The translations under genes were made by a program, and so were the position numbers. 64,000 bases of DNA, taken from Nostoc commune NIES-4072 (lineage in GTDB: Bacteria; Cyanobacteriota; Cyanobacteriia; Cyanobacteriales; Nostocaceae). The notes beneath the pieces were generated by a model that searched no databases, was not told the origin of the DNA, and saw only the letters and a program-made list of their open reading frames with translations. Location: positions 5,063,315 through 5,127,314 of the forward strand of contig NZ_BDUD01000001.1 in NCBI RefSeq assembly GCF_003113895.1. Reading direction: 5' to 3'. Below are positions 45,206-53,911 of the stretch, in pieces (position 1 is the stretch's first letter; every line of letters starts with the position of its first letter).

Positions 45206-45754
45206 TGTCTATGTACACCATGACTGAAGTATAATTTTTTTTATAATTGTCAATGATAAAAGTTTTAAACTTAACAATGCCTTGATTTTCATCCCATTTC
45301 CAAAAATTCCTGCGACAAATGCATTTGCTCTGGGCGTACATCTGTTGCCAATATCTTTGAAAATGGATCAGAGGATATTTGAAAAGGATATTTTGCTTGT
45401 TCTCTCTACCCTTATTAAGTGGATTTAGTGAGATATCAAATTTTTTGTATCATTAGATACTCTAAATATATCCTTTTAAGTCTAATGTTAAGAAAATATT
45501 AATCATTAACACTTATTAATTTTATATTCTCAATTACTAAAGTATTTCAGTAAAATTACTTAATTTATTGTTTTAAAAACTACGTTAAATTAAAAATATT
45601 TTTTACCTTTTTTGCACATTCATTTAACTATTTAAATTTTTTCAAAGAAATAACTAAATTGATTCGCAACTGTTTCAAAGATTTTTGGTTGGGGAATTTT
45701 ACTATTCCCCGTCGAATTCCTAATTTTATATTGAATGTAACTATCTTGATTAAA
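45206..45754. other. AT-rich intergenic region
   Basis: This region of 549 bp, strongly AT-rich between 45440 and 45700, has no supported gene. It separates the photoreceptor kinase from the NADAR gene. Nothing further was recognised. Confidence 0.5.
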
Positions 45755-46225
45755 TTATTCGTAAATTACCGTTAAAGATAGTAAGTTACGGATTTCTTCA
45801 CGCACACTCATAAGGATTTTGCCGAGATGGTTAAGACCTGCTCTATTAGCACCACAGCCCCAAAAAGAATCGGTTGGGGAGTTTTCAACCAAAATCTCAT
45901 CGCCTGTCTTGAGGAGAACTTCTCTAATATCAATATGAGTGATAAACTTTTTGAGGACAGCCTCTCGCATAATTTCAGTTTTGACCAAATCCCAGTCTCG
46001 ACGGAGTTGGCGAGTGCTACATCTTCCCAACGCGGCAGCTTCTTCTGGGGTAGCGGCAGCATGGATGACGGGTATAATTGCCGCATCTGTGCTGCCAACA
46101 AACTTTTGCGCTTGATAATAATGCTCAACCGTTGGCCAGTAAGTACCCTGGATATGGATTCCGTGGGGAGAAAAGTTAGAAAAACAGCCATAAGGCTGCC
46201 AAACCTTATAAAAGTAAATGGTCAT
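45755..46225 (-). CDS. NADAR family protein (YbiA-like N-glycosidase)
   Basis: A 156-residue NADAR-domain protein. The signature GCFSNFSPHGIHIQGTYWPT leads into VEHYYQAQKF, and the C-terminal NSPTDSFWGCGANRAGLNHLG is the second conserved block. Members such as YbiA and RibX-like proteins cleave N-glycosidic bonds of riboflavin intermediates; others remove ADP-ribose from nucleic acids next to toxin genes. No DarT-like toxin lies beside it, so a metabolite-repair role is the default reading. It is full length and monocistronic. Confidence 0.95.
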   Translation of the reverse strand: MTIYFYKVWQPYGCFSNFSPHGIHIQGTYWPTVEHYYQAQKFVGSTDAAIIPVIHAAATPEEAAALGRCSTRQLRRDWDLVKTEIMREAVLKKFITHIDIREVLLKTGDEILVENSPTDSFWGCGANRAGLNHLGKILMSVREEIRNLLSLTVIYE

Positions 46226-46375
46226 TTGAAAATTGCTCTTTTATATATTCAATTTCAGGGTAGCTGAAAGATCGCACTCGCAACCCAAAATCGAGCTTAT
46301 CAAACAGATTTTCTCTTGGTTGATATCAGTAGGGATTCTTCCCAACGACTTATAAAGATTATCAGACTTATATCG

Positions 46376-46499
46376 CAATACAGTTCAGTGAGTGATGTTT
46401 GACCTCGGAAGATTCCCCCAACTCCCCTTAAAAAAAGGGCTTAGTTCCCTTCTTTTTAAGGAGTGTTAAGGAGGATCAAGCCTTAACTGAACTGTATTG
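46376..46499. mobile_element. MITE-like element with 14-bp inverted ends
   Basis: The ends CAATACAGTTCAGT (46376-46389) and ACTGAACTGTATTG (46486-46499) are perfect inverted repeats. The 124-bp interior contains the hairpin CCCCTTAAAAAAAGGG...CTTTTTAAGGAG and no coding potential. It has replaced the 3' end of the OmpR-type regulator gene: the last ten codons and stop (46466-46498) are element sequence. Confidence 0.75.
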
Positions 46500-46732
46500 T
46501 ATCCAACCCCTCTAATGCTTTCAATCCAGACTGCTTGATCGATGGGGTCAATTTTTTTACGAATTCGCTGGATACAAACATCCACGACGTTGGTGTTGGG
46601 GTTAAAGTCGTAGCCCCAAACATGCTCTAAGATTTGGGTACGGGTGAAAACTCTTCCGGGAGAGCGCATGAGATACTCCAGAAGATTAAACTCGCGGCTA
46701 GTGAGTTCTATCACCTGGCGATCGCAAGTCAC
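46466..46732 (-). pseudogene. OmpR-type response regulator, DNA-binding half (3' fragment)
   Basis: It encodes the winged-helix output domain of an OmpR/PhoB regulator: VIELTSREFNLLEYLMRSPG, the recognition helix region NVVDVCIQRIRKKID and the wing IESIRGVGY. After GVGY the native end is replaced by NTVQLRLDPP, encoded by the MITE at 46376-46499. The upstream receiver half is in another frame; the junction is a 19-bp perfect hairpin. Translated alone from an internal start it would be a receiver-less DNA-binding domain. The usual partner histidine kinase gene is not found downstream. Confidence 0.85.
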
Positions 46733-46763
46733 TTCCCTAGTGATGCGATCGCCAGGTGATAGG
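46709..46763. repeat. 19-bp perfect hairpin at the frameshift in the regulator gene
   Basis: CTATCACCTGGCGATCGCA (46709-46727) is the exact reverse complement of TGCGATCGCCAGGTGATAG (46745-46763). Both arms hold a HIP1 octamer. The 17-nt loop has a further TCACT/AGTGA pairing (46730-46734, 46740-46744). The arm at 46709-46727 encodes the conserved CDRQVIE of the regulator; the other arm coincides with the site where the frame is lost. Confidence 0.9.
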
Positions 46764-47153
46764 GCCTACGCAAAGCAGATTTTGGCGCTCGCTCACACTC
46801 CGGCGAATAACGGCATGAATTCGAGCCGCTAACTCTTCCACAAAAAACGGTTTAGCGATGTAATCATCGGCTCCTAAATTTAGTCCTTCCAAGCGATCGT
46901 TTAGTTCATTCCGAGCCGTCAACAAAATTACTGGAGCATTTCGACCTTTCTGCCGCAAGAGTTTCAGAATCGATAGTCCATCCTTTCCCGGCACCATAAT
47001 GTCGAGTACGATCGCATCATATTCATTTTCTAATGCCCGCAGATATCCTTCATCACCGTTGTCGCAGTAGTCTACAACAAATCCCTGCTCCTTCAGTCCA
47101 GCCCGGACAAAGTTAGCAATTTTTGCTTCATCTTCGACAAACAGAACGTTCAC
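46737..47153 (-). pseudogene. OmpR-type response regulator, receiver half (5' fragment)
   Basis: A receiver domain with all key residues: acidic pair in NVLFVEDEAKI, phosphoacceptor Asp in AIVLDIMVPGKDG, Thr in ILLTARNE and Lys in YIAKPFFVEE. The linker IHAVIRRSVSERQ is typical of OmpR/PhoB regulators. It then runs out of frame (LLCVGPITWRSHH, stop at 46737), where the DNA-binding half should continue. The combined gene 46466-47153 would be about 228 residues, the normal size. As it stands, only a CheY-like receiver is made unless ribosomes shift frame. It is divergent from the repeat-protein gene at 47303. Confidence 0.88.
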
Positions 47154-47207
47154 AAGCCTTTACTACTTTACTTACAGTTTCAGTATAAGTTCTTCATCCT
47201 TGTGCTT

Positions 47208-47250
47208 AAATTACAAAACTGTAATTTAGAAAGCAGGTGGACTGTAATTT
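47208..47250. promoter_or_regulatory. Candidate response-regulator binding site in divergent promoter
   Basis: ACTGTAATTT occurs twice in the same direction (47218-47227 and 47241-47250), 23 bp apart. The first copy is also half of the inverted repeat AAATTACA-AAAC-TGTAATTT (47208-47227). Direct repeats of about 10 bp spaced by two helical turns are typical of OmpR/PhoB sites. They lie between the regulator gene and the exported-protein gene and could control both. Confidence 0.5.
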
Positions 47251-47302
47251 TAAGTTGGCTTAATTAGAAATATCAACACCTACCTTTTGAAGGTTGATTT
47301 TT

Positions 47303-47938
47303 ATGAATATTCGTCGAGTACTAGTTGTAACAGCGATTCCGGTTCTGGTTGGTACGTTTGGTTTTATTTCACTCAATCAAGCAAATGCCGCTAGTAAATT
47401 CTCTCAAATTGCACAAGCGCAACTGCCGCCCAACCAAGCACCGGATGAACAGGGGCGACCACCTCGACCTGATTTTAAGGCGGCGGCGGCAAAGTTAGGA
47501 GTTAGTGAACAAAAGTTAAAAGATGCACTAGGAGTTCCTGCTAATCCTCCCAATCCAGGCGATCGCAATCAGCGTCCACCTCGACCTGATTTTAAAGCGG
47601 CGGCGGCAAAGCTAGGAGTTAGTGAACAACAGTTAAAAGATGCGTTGGGCGTTCCTGCAAATCCTCCCAATTTAGGCGATCGCAATAATCAGCGTCCACC
47701 TCGACCTGATTTTAAAGCGGCGGCGGCAAAGCTAGGAGTTAGTGAACAACAGTTAAAAGATGCGTTGGGCGTTCCTGCAAATCCTCCCAATTTAGGCGAT
47801 CGCAATCAGCGCCCACCTCGACCTGATTTTAAAGCTGCGGCGGCAAAGTTAGGAGTTACAGAACAACAGTTAAAAGATGCACTAGGAGTTCCTGCCAATC
47901 CTCCAAATTCAGGCGATCGCCCTAATCCACCAAAATAG
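47303..47938 (+). CDS. Exported protein with four tandem 39-residue repeats
   Basis: A protein of about 211 residues from the ATG at 47303, which has GAAGG upstream at a good distance; an in-frame TTG at 47294 is less likely. A signal peptide covers about residues 1-30 (VVTAIPVLVGTFGFISLNQANA). Four nearly identical repeats follow, each with PPRPDFKAAAAKLGVSEQQL and KDALGVPANPPN. HIP1 sites (GGCGATCGC) mark the repeat borders. The helical unit is a domain often seen beside two-component systems in many bacteria; its function is unknown. Here it faces the broken OmpR-type regulator across a promoter with direct repeats. Confidence 0.85.
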   Translation: MNIRRVLVVTAIPVLVGTFGFISLNQANAASKFSQIAQAQLPPNQAPDEQGRPPRPDFKAAAAKLGVSEQKLKDALGVPANPPNPGDRNQRPPRPDFKAAAAKLGVSEQQLKDALGVPANPPNLGDRNNQRPPRPDFKAAAAKLGVSEQQLKDALGVPANPPNLGDRNQRPPRPDFKAAAAKLGVTEQQLKDALGVPANPPNSGDRPNPPK

Positions 47939-48126
47939 CTAAACATCATCTAGATTAAGGAAAAAATGAAATTATCCATTAATCGTAGTGGTGCTTGATG
48001 AGTTCGTAGTAAGCACTTCAGTACTTAAAATTCCAGAACTAAAGTCCTTACTACAAACCTAGATCCTCTTAAATCCTCCAATTTATCGGAGGACTTTGAG
48101 AATGATAAAAGCATAGTGAACACGTC

Positions 48127-48903
48127 ATGAAAAAAAAATATTGTCAAATAAATCGCATTTTGAGTCGAAGAAAAGCACTTGCTCTATTTAGGGCAGCCGG
48201 AACTGCAATAATTGTAGTTGGATGCATACCGAGATCCAGATCCACACAGGCGCGATCGACTGTAGCCCTCACAGCACCATCTTTAGCTAACTCTAGTACA
48301 TTGCCTGCCTGTCTTGTGACTCCAGAACAGACCGAAGGCCCCTATTTCGTAGACGAAAAGCTTAACCGCTCCAATATCCGTTCCGATCCAGCAGACGGTT
48401 CGGTGAAAAACGGCGTACCACTCCAACTGACACTGCGGGTTTCGCAGATTGGTAACACTGGTTGTAGGCTACGCGCAGGTGCGATCGTGGATATTTGGCA
48501 CTGTGATGCGCTAGGCGTTTATTCAGACGTGAGAGATCCAGGTTTTAATACCGTCGGTAAAAAGTTCCTGCGCGGCTATCAAGTCACGGATGCAAATGGA
48601 ACCGTTGAGTTCACAACTATTTATCCTGGTTGGTATCAAGGCAGAACCGTCCATATCCACTTTAAGGTTCGCACAGATGCGCCATCAGCACAGAGTTATG
48701 AGTTTACGTTGCAGCTATACTTTGATGACTCGATCACGGATCAAGTACACACCCAGACACCATACGCCAGCAAGGGACAACGCAATTTAAAGAACGCTGG
48801 AGACGGGATTTTTCAAAATGGTGGCGAACAAATGTTGCTCAAGCTTACTAAAACAAGCCTTGGCTACGCTGCAACATTTGATATTGGGCTTCAAATGGGT
48901 TAA
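48127..48903 (+). CDS. Exported intradiol ring-cleavage dioxygenase-like protein
   Basis: A 258-residue protein of the intradiol dioxygenase family (protocatechuate 3,4-dioxygenase beta type). The N-terminus has a Tat-like SRRKALALF motif followed by a hydrophobic stretch and a lipobox-like VVGCIP, so it is probably an exported lipoprotein. The family motif is TPEQTEGPYF. The non-heme Fe(III) ligands are visible: Tyr in HCDALGVYSDV, Tyr in TIYPGWYQGR and the two His in VHIHFKV. Exported forms of this family are common and their aromatic substrate is unknown. It is transcribed in the same direction as the repeat protein but 190 bp away. Confidence 0.9.
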   Translation: MKKKYCQINRILSRRKALALFRAAGTAIIVVGCIPRSRSTQARSTVALTAPSLANSSTLPACLVTPEQTEGPYFVDEKLNRSNIRSDPADGSVKNGVPLQLTLRVSQIGNTGCRLRAGAIVDIWHCDALGVYSDVRDPGFNTVGKKFLRGYQVTDANGTVEFTTIYPGWYQGRTVHIHFKVRTDAPSAQSYEFTLQLYFDDSITDQVHTQTPYASKGQRNLKNAGDGIFQNGGEQMLLKLTKTSLGYAATFDIGLQMG

Positions 48904-48983
48904 TAGGAATTCTCCGTAAACTGTACTTACAAAAGAATTCAGGAGTCATTCAACGTCAACAACACATTTTTGAAAAGGAAGAA

Positions 48984-49922
48984 CTAACCTAGTACTTCTT
49001 TTGTAGTTTTAAAATGAAGTTTTGCAACCTTCTCCAAAATTTCCCTGCCATTTATTTCAATTAACTGTCTTGCTACAGTAACCACTTCTTGAGAAGAGCC
49101 TTTTGGGAGCTTTTTATTGTATTGTATTCCCAGTTTGTCTAGTTTATTAACAAATCGCTCTCTCGCTAAGATTGAAGCTGCTGCAACCGCTATGTAGCTC
49201 TCAGCTCGGTGAGCTTGAATAACATTCAATTTCTTACCTTTTTCTTGTAGTTTTTCAAGTAAGAGCTTTTCATCACCAAATTGATCAATTATCGCTGTCT
49301 GACATTCTACTTTGGATAGAAGTTGTTCTATTGCTTTAGCATGTGTCCAAGCAAGTAAATCATTAAGTGATTTTTTTTCTTTTTCGAGTTTGGCATATAT
49401 CTGGTTATATCTTTCAGGTGATATTTCTACAATGACAAACTTATCCTGGCAAATTCTTCGGATTTCTCTAGCTATTTCCAGAATTCTAGTATCATTTAGA
49501 GTTTTACTATCTCTCACACCAAGGGTTGTTAATTGATTCGCAACTTTTTCATCTACATATATACAAGCACTGACTAAAGGGCCGAAGTAATCACCCTTCC
49601 CAGATTCGTCACTTCCAATAACAGGTAATGCCAAATTAGCAGGAATAGTTGATATGACTTCTTTAGAACTAGAAGCACTTTGCTTTTCAAAAAAGCTCTT
49701 TATCAGGCGAGAATGTTCACTATCGTCTAGTTGAGATAAATCAGTTTTTACCTTGCCTTGTTTGTTTTGATAAATTCTGATAATACCCGACCATGCTAGT
49801 TTATGAATCGTAAATTGTAAGCCATAATTGATTTCCTTGTACTCAGAGACTATAAACTCACTATTTGAAAGTAACTCACGGAGGTCTTCATACTTTTGAA
49901 TAGCTTTTTCAATCTCACTCAC
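48984..49922 (-). CDS. rnhC: Ribonuclease HIII in an RnlAB operon
   Basis: A 312-residue RNase HIII that cleaves the RNA strand of RNA-DNA hybrids. Residues 1-90 form the TBP-like N-terminal domain specific to HIII. The catalytic domain has GSDESGKGDYFGPLV with Asp105 and Glu106, Asp213 in AIIDQFGDE and Glu241 in HRAESYIAVAAAS. It starts at a GTG (49922) with a strong GGAGG six bases upstream. It is the third gene of an operon, 49 nt after the RnlB-like antitoxin. RNase HIII is unusual for cyanobacteria, which normally use HI and HII. In E. coli RNase HI stimulates RnlA toxin, which makes this linkage meaningful. Confidence 0.95.
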   Translation of the reverse strand: MSEIEKAIQKYEDLRELLSNSEFIVSEYKEINYGLQFTIHKLAWSGIIRIYQNKQGKVKTDLSQLDDSEHSRLIKSFFEKQSASSSKEVISTIPANLALPVIGSDESGKGDYFGPLVSACIYVDEKVANQLTTLGVRDSKTLNDTRILEIAREIRRICQDKFVIVEISPERYNQIYAKLEKEKKSLNDLLAWTHAKAIEQLLSKVECQTAIIDQFGDEKLLLEKLQEKGKKLNVIQAHRAESYIAVAAASILARERFVNKLDKLGIQYNKKLPKGSSQEVVTVARQLIEINGREILEKVAKLHFKTTKEVLG

Positions 49923-49971
49923 TAGTACCTCCAGGATTTTGTTGCGATCAACTAGACTTAATAAATGCTTC

Positions 49972-50340
49972 TCAACTGTGGATCAAATAGTACTTTTCCT
50001 CATCCAATAAGATGCTATTAGTCTCCAATAGGTAAGGATGAGATTTATAGAATTCATGGGTTTTTTCAATGAGAAAGTCATCCAGTTTAGAAAAGTCAAT
50101 TACTTTCATTGAGCGCCTGTTAATTTGGGCTTCAAATACATCTGCCTCAACAAATCTATTCGAGCTATATCCATTAGACAGTAATAAATCAAAGATAATT
50201 TTCCCACTAAAATTTATCTTGCTTAATTCTTGTTCAATACTTGGCAAGTAAGAAATAGGATTCTTATAGGTTGTACAAAAAATAATGACAACCTGTTCAC
50301 AAATCATTTCAATTTGATATAGATCCTGAGTCTGCATCAT
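49972..50340 (-). CDS. RnlB-like antitoxin
   Basis: A 122-residue protein with start codon overlapping the RnlA stop (TAATG at 50340), the standard coupling of toxin-antitoxin pairs. Size and position match E. coli RnlB (about 123 residues, second in the operon). The sequence shows QVVIIFCTTYKNPISYLPSI, FSGKIIFDLLLSNGYSSNRF and FEAQINRRSMKVIDF, compatible with the RnlB family as I remember it. RnlB binds RnlA and blocks the HEPN active site. It is recognised mainly by context. Confidence 0.75.
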   Translation of the reverse strand: MMQTQDLYQIEMICEQVVIIFCTTYKNPISYLPSIEQELSKINFSGKIIFDLLLSNGYSSNRFVEADVFEAQINRRSMKVIDFSKLDDFLIEKTHEFYKSHPYLLETNSILLDEEKYYLIHS

Positions 50341-51437
50341 TAGTTAGCTATTTTGTACGCTGTATCTATTATTTTAACTACCTTTTCAATAATTTGATTA
50401 GCCTGTTCTTGTGTTGCAATAAATTTACTACTATCAGTAAAATCATTGGCATGAAAAAGTTCATGTCTTTGCTGTACAAAGTAGGTATAGCAAATTTCTA
50501 AAGCATTACATATCTTGCTGTTACCAATTTCTTGTTTAAAGTCATTTTTAACTAAATAATTTTTTCTCGAATCACCATAAAAGATTCCGCCAAAAGAGTT
50601 ATTATTATCTTCAATAGAGTACCCTTCATTGAAAAGTAACCTTCGCATCACTCCTTCAAGTGCCCGTAAAGCTGGAAAAACGTAGCAGCTATAATCCGGT
50701 AAAGGAATTGAAATATCTTTGAGAGTGTAGCTTGTCCTAAGCATTGTGAGTATTCCCTCACCTAAGCTAGAGTAAGCGTTTGGTAATAAAGCTTTTAGCT
50801 CAGTCTCGATAGTATTTTCATCCACATCTATAGTGTTGGGGGTTTCTTCTCCCTTATAAACAATCTCCAGAAAACCATTCAAATCAGTAAATTGTGCAAG
50901 AAAATAGCTTACCTGATAATAACCATACAGTGGTTTACCTTGAATCAATAGAGTATTAGTGCTTTGATAGTGAGTTAACGTCAGTGAATCATTATATTTA
51001 CTAGTCACTTTTATACTTTTCTTCGTTAAAGCTTCTGAAATCCGTGCAACTGAAATTTCTGTTACATCTGAATCTTCATTTTTAAGTTCTTCAAGAAATT
51101 CAATAAGCAAGTTAAAGGTATCTTGATTTATATTTTTCACGCTGACTGAAATAGCTTTTCTATGGTCGCCAACCAACTTCTCCTTAAGATAAAGAGCCAA
51201 CTGTTCGCCTTTGTCAGGATATTTGCCAATTTTTGTATGAATAGTTGTAGTTCCGTTCTGACGTAACAACAACTCAACCATAACGTCGCAGCCATCCTGA
51301 ATATACTTCACTCTATGGCGAGAGTTCTGCTCCTCCGAATATATACCTTCTTGGAAGTTGTTGATTCTCCAAAACTCTTCTACGCACTCCTTAAGCCGAG
51401 TTCGGTCTAAGTTAAGTTCTTTGAAGTCAGATGGCAC
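50340..51437 (-). CDS. RnlA-family HEPN ribonuclease toxin
   Basis: A 365-residue protein with the architecture of the RNase LS toxin RnlA (357 residues in E. coli). There are two N-terminal alpha/beta domains of about 90 residues each and a C-terminal HEPN domain at about 210-365. The HEPN active site reads Arg258 and Glu261 in PALRALEGVMRRLLF, and Arg324-x4-His329 in QQRHELFH. This matches in order and spacing the E. coli catalytic residues R255, E258, R318 and H323 that I recall. RnlA degrades mRNA and defends against T4-like phages. It is the first gene of the rnlA-rnlB-rnhC operon. Confidence 0.88.
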   Translation of the reverse strand: MPSDFKELNLDRTRLKECVEEFWRINNFQEGIYSEEQNSRHRVKYIQDGCDVMVELLLRQNGTTTIHTKIGKYPDKGEQLALYLKEKLVGDHRKAISVSVKNINQDTFNLLIEFLEELKNEDSDVTEISVARISEALTKKSIKVTSKYNDSLTLTHYQSTNTLLIQGKPLYGYYQVSYFLAQFTDLNGFLEIVYKGEETPNTIDVDENTIETELKALLPNAYSSLGEGILTMLRTSYTLKDISIPLPDYSCYVFPALRALEGVMRRLLFNEGYSIEDNNNSFGGIFYGDSRKNYLVKNDFKQEIGNSKICNALEICYTYFVQQRHELFHANDFTDSSKFIATQEQANQIIEKVVKIIDTAYKIAN

Positions 51438-51879
51438 AGGCTACCTCCGAACTAAGGCTGTATTTAAGACTAGATATATTTGCTTTAACAGCATAAAATC
51501 CATATTTTAGCTATTTTAGTCATTTTTAATCAATCAAAAGGTATGATGAGGCTGATTCACCCGTTTATAGTTCAAAAGTACTGCTTTACGAGATTTACTT
51601 GCATACTAACACGTAACCTTGCTGTACTATAGAGCGCTAAAATAGGACATCGCCAAAGATTTGGAGAAAATTAATGCTGGGTTTCCTTAGCGTCAACTCA
51701 GCCGACAACATCAGCGATCGCTGAAGGAGAATTGACCTAAAGCATAGCTAGCGATCGCTCCCACTGTTAACGACACAGTTGAGCGATCATAGATAAACTC
51801 TGACTCTCACAAAGAACCTTTATACGGTAAGTTCCACTGATTAAGCCATCTGTAGAATAAATCAATAGAAGCAGTGCAA
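51438..51879. other. Intergenic region upstream of the RnlA operon
   Basis: This 442-bp region holds several GCGATCGC sites and the promoter region of the toxin operon. There is no supported gene. No operator palindrome was clear enough to assign. Confidence 0.5.
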
Positions 51880-53472
51880 CTAAAAATCGAAGGTTGTGCG
51901 AATCACACCCACATACTGCGTATCATTCCTGCTGTCGTTTTCCGGGTTGAGAATCATCCAAAAACCAGGAGTAATTGAGATATTATCGTTTAAGCGGTAG
52001 CGATAGAATGCTTCGATATGGTATGCAGTGTCTTGGTCTTGACGGACATCACTGTTAGAGACACGCGGCGGTATACCAAAGAGAATTCCCGGCAAGTTAC
52101 CCTCACCCCCCACATCAGGAAACGACATACCGATCGCCCCAAACCAGACGTTGGCATTGTCACCATTGTTCACAAATAGAGAATCTGTTCCACCTCTGCC
52201 ATTGGAAACATCACTCAAACCAGAACTCTTGGCATTTGCCCAAATATATCCACCCCAAGCGTGGATTTGGAAATTCGGGGAGAAGCGATAGAATCCCTGT
52301 GCGCCGACAATATCGTTGGAAGTAGCAATGTTGTTGCCAAAGGGAGCGTTTGACAGGGCGCTACCCGTCCCAGCTGCGACATCGACTGCTCCACCAGGGC
52401 TATAGCCATGAGAGTAGGCAACACCGATCGCTCCTTGCTCACCATAATAGGCTAAGTGAGCCAAGGCATTGTAGCCGCCATCAAACAAGCCGTTGCTAGC
52501 TGATGGCACATTGGGACTGCTGGCTAAATAACCCAATGTGAGAACCAAGTCTTTGGTAAAATTCAAGTTAGCGGCTGCACCGCCGCCACCTCGCCGGAAT
52601 AAGGGACTATATGACCCAAAAAGTGAGGGAACGCCATTGCCGTCATCAGCGATTGTGGGGGGAGTGACGGTGGTTGAAATATCGGTGTAACCAATACCTG
52701 TGGGCCCAACAACGAAATTAAGGGAATCACTGACTGGGAAGTAGTAACGGATGTGGGGAATAAGAAGTGTATCGTTGCTGTCATAATCGAAGTTCAGGCG
52801 GGTCATTCCTGTACCTGTGGCGGCGGCAATTTGGCTTGTACCATTAGAATTGGCAAAGTTGCCAAACTCCAGGCGGACTCGCAACAAATCTTTCCCGGTA
52901 AAGCTACTCTCTAAGTTGAGACGACCCCGGTTTGCAAAGTAAGGACGGGAATTATCGCGATCGCCACCCACTCTATTACCAAAGGTATCACTAACGGCGG
53001 TAATAATTTGAGCATTCAGCCTAGTAGTAGTAGAAAACTGCTGTGCCTCCAGTGTTGCTGTATGTGCCTCTAGTGTATCCACCCGCCCGCGCAGAGTTGC
53101 CAATTCTGTGGCAAACTCTGTTTGCAACTTTTGGAGTACTACCAAGTCTTGCTTATTAACTAAATCACTAGTAGATGTGGCAATTAACTCATTAATACGA
53201 TCCAAACAAGCATTTAAACCTGCGGCAAATTCATAACGGCTTAAAGCACGGTTGCCGCGATAGGTGGAATTAGGATAACCTGCAATACAACCGTAGCGTT
53301 CCACCAGCGATTGCAATGCACCAAATGCCCAATCGGTTGGTTGTACATCAGAAAACTGGGAAACAGAATTAACTTGTCCCTGCAAATTTCTATCATCTTC
53401 TGGAGATGCTGCCCAAACTGCTGGAATTGCCAAAAATAAGATAAAAAAGCTATGAAAAATAATTTTTAGCAT
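51880..53472 (-). CDS. SLH-domain OprB-family outer-membrane porin
   Basis: A protein of about 530 residues from the ATG at 53472, where a normal signal peptide starts (MLKIIFHSFFILFLAIPAVW); an upstream ATG at 53523 would add 17 residues. An SLH domain follows (FSDVQPTDWAFGALQSLVE, YRGNRALSRYEFAAGLN), then a coiled coil (about 115-150) and an OprB-type beta-barrel (PF04966) ending in the aromatic residue of RTTFDF. This is the main porin type of the cyanobacterial outer membrane; some members admit sugars or iron. Its place beside an MFS sugar porter and a ribose-type ABC transporter suggests carbohydrate uptake. Confidence 0.93.
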   Translation of the reverse strand: MLKIIFHSFFILFLAIPAVWAASPEDDRNLQGQVNSVSQFSDVQPTDWAFGALQSLVERYGCIAGYPNSTYRGNRALSRYEFAAGLNACLDRINELIATSTSDLVNKQDLVVLQKLQTEFATELATLRGRVDTLEAHTATLEAQQFSTTTRLNAQIITAVSDTFGNRVGGDRDNSRPYFANRGRLNLESSFTGKDLLRVRLEFGNFANSNGTSQIAAATGTGMTRLNFDYDSNDTLLIPHIRYYFPVSDSLNFVVGPTGIGYTDISTTVTPPTIADDGNGVPSLFGSYSPLFRRGGGGAAANLNFTKDLVLTLGYLASSPNVPSASNGLFDGGYNALAHLAYYGEQGAIGVAYSHGYSPGGAVDVAAGTGSALSNAPFGNNIATSNDIVGAQGFYRFSPNFQIHAWGGYIWANAKSSGLSDVSNGRGGTDSLFVNNGDNANVWFGAIGMSFPDVGGEGNLPGILFGIPPRVSNSDVRQDQDTAYHIEAFYRYRLNDNISITPGFWMILNPENDSRNDTQYVGVIRTTFDF

Positions 53473-53540
53473 TGGCTTATTACTTGATAATGGTTTAATT
53501 ATGAATTTGTAAATAAGCAACACATCCTTAGCTAAAGACG

Positions 53541-53790
53541 CGATGAATCGCGTCTCTACAAATAGCGATGAATCGCGTCTCTACAAATAGCGATGAATCG
53601 CGTCTCTACAAATAGCGATGAATCGCGTCTCTACAAATAGCGATGAATCGCGTCTCTACAAATAGCGATGAATCGCGTCTCTACAAATAGCGATGAATCG
53701 CGTCTCTACAAATAGCGATGAATCGCGTCTCTACAAATAGCGATGAATCGCGTCTCTACAAATAGCGATGAATCGCGTCTCTATAAATAG
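53541..53790 (+). repeat. Tandem array of ten 25-bp units
   Basis: Ten head-to-tail copies of CGATGAATCGCGTCTCTACA + AATAG, nine identical and the last with one change (TATAAATAG). Each unit contains the small inverted repeat GCGAT-GA-ATCGC. A dispersed relative is the palindrome at 35819-35838. The units are contiguous, with no spacers. The array lies upstream of the porin gene and downstream of the MFS gene. Confidence 0.97.
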
Positions 53791-53911
53791 TCTATTTGTC
53801 GCATTCTTTTTTCTAATTCGTGAAAATCTCTCTTTCTTCTCTGTGATATCTCTGCGCCTCTGCGGTTTGTTGACGCGTAGCTACTTGCCGCAAAGGATAC
53901 AGAGATACGAA

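Noticed and set aside
45808..46267. Frames on both strands over the NADAR gene
   Set aside because: They are shadows of the clear NADAR coding sequence in other frames.
53541..53790. Regular repeat array considered as CRISPR
   Set aside because: The 25-bp units are directly contiguous, with no unique spacers, and no cas genes are present.
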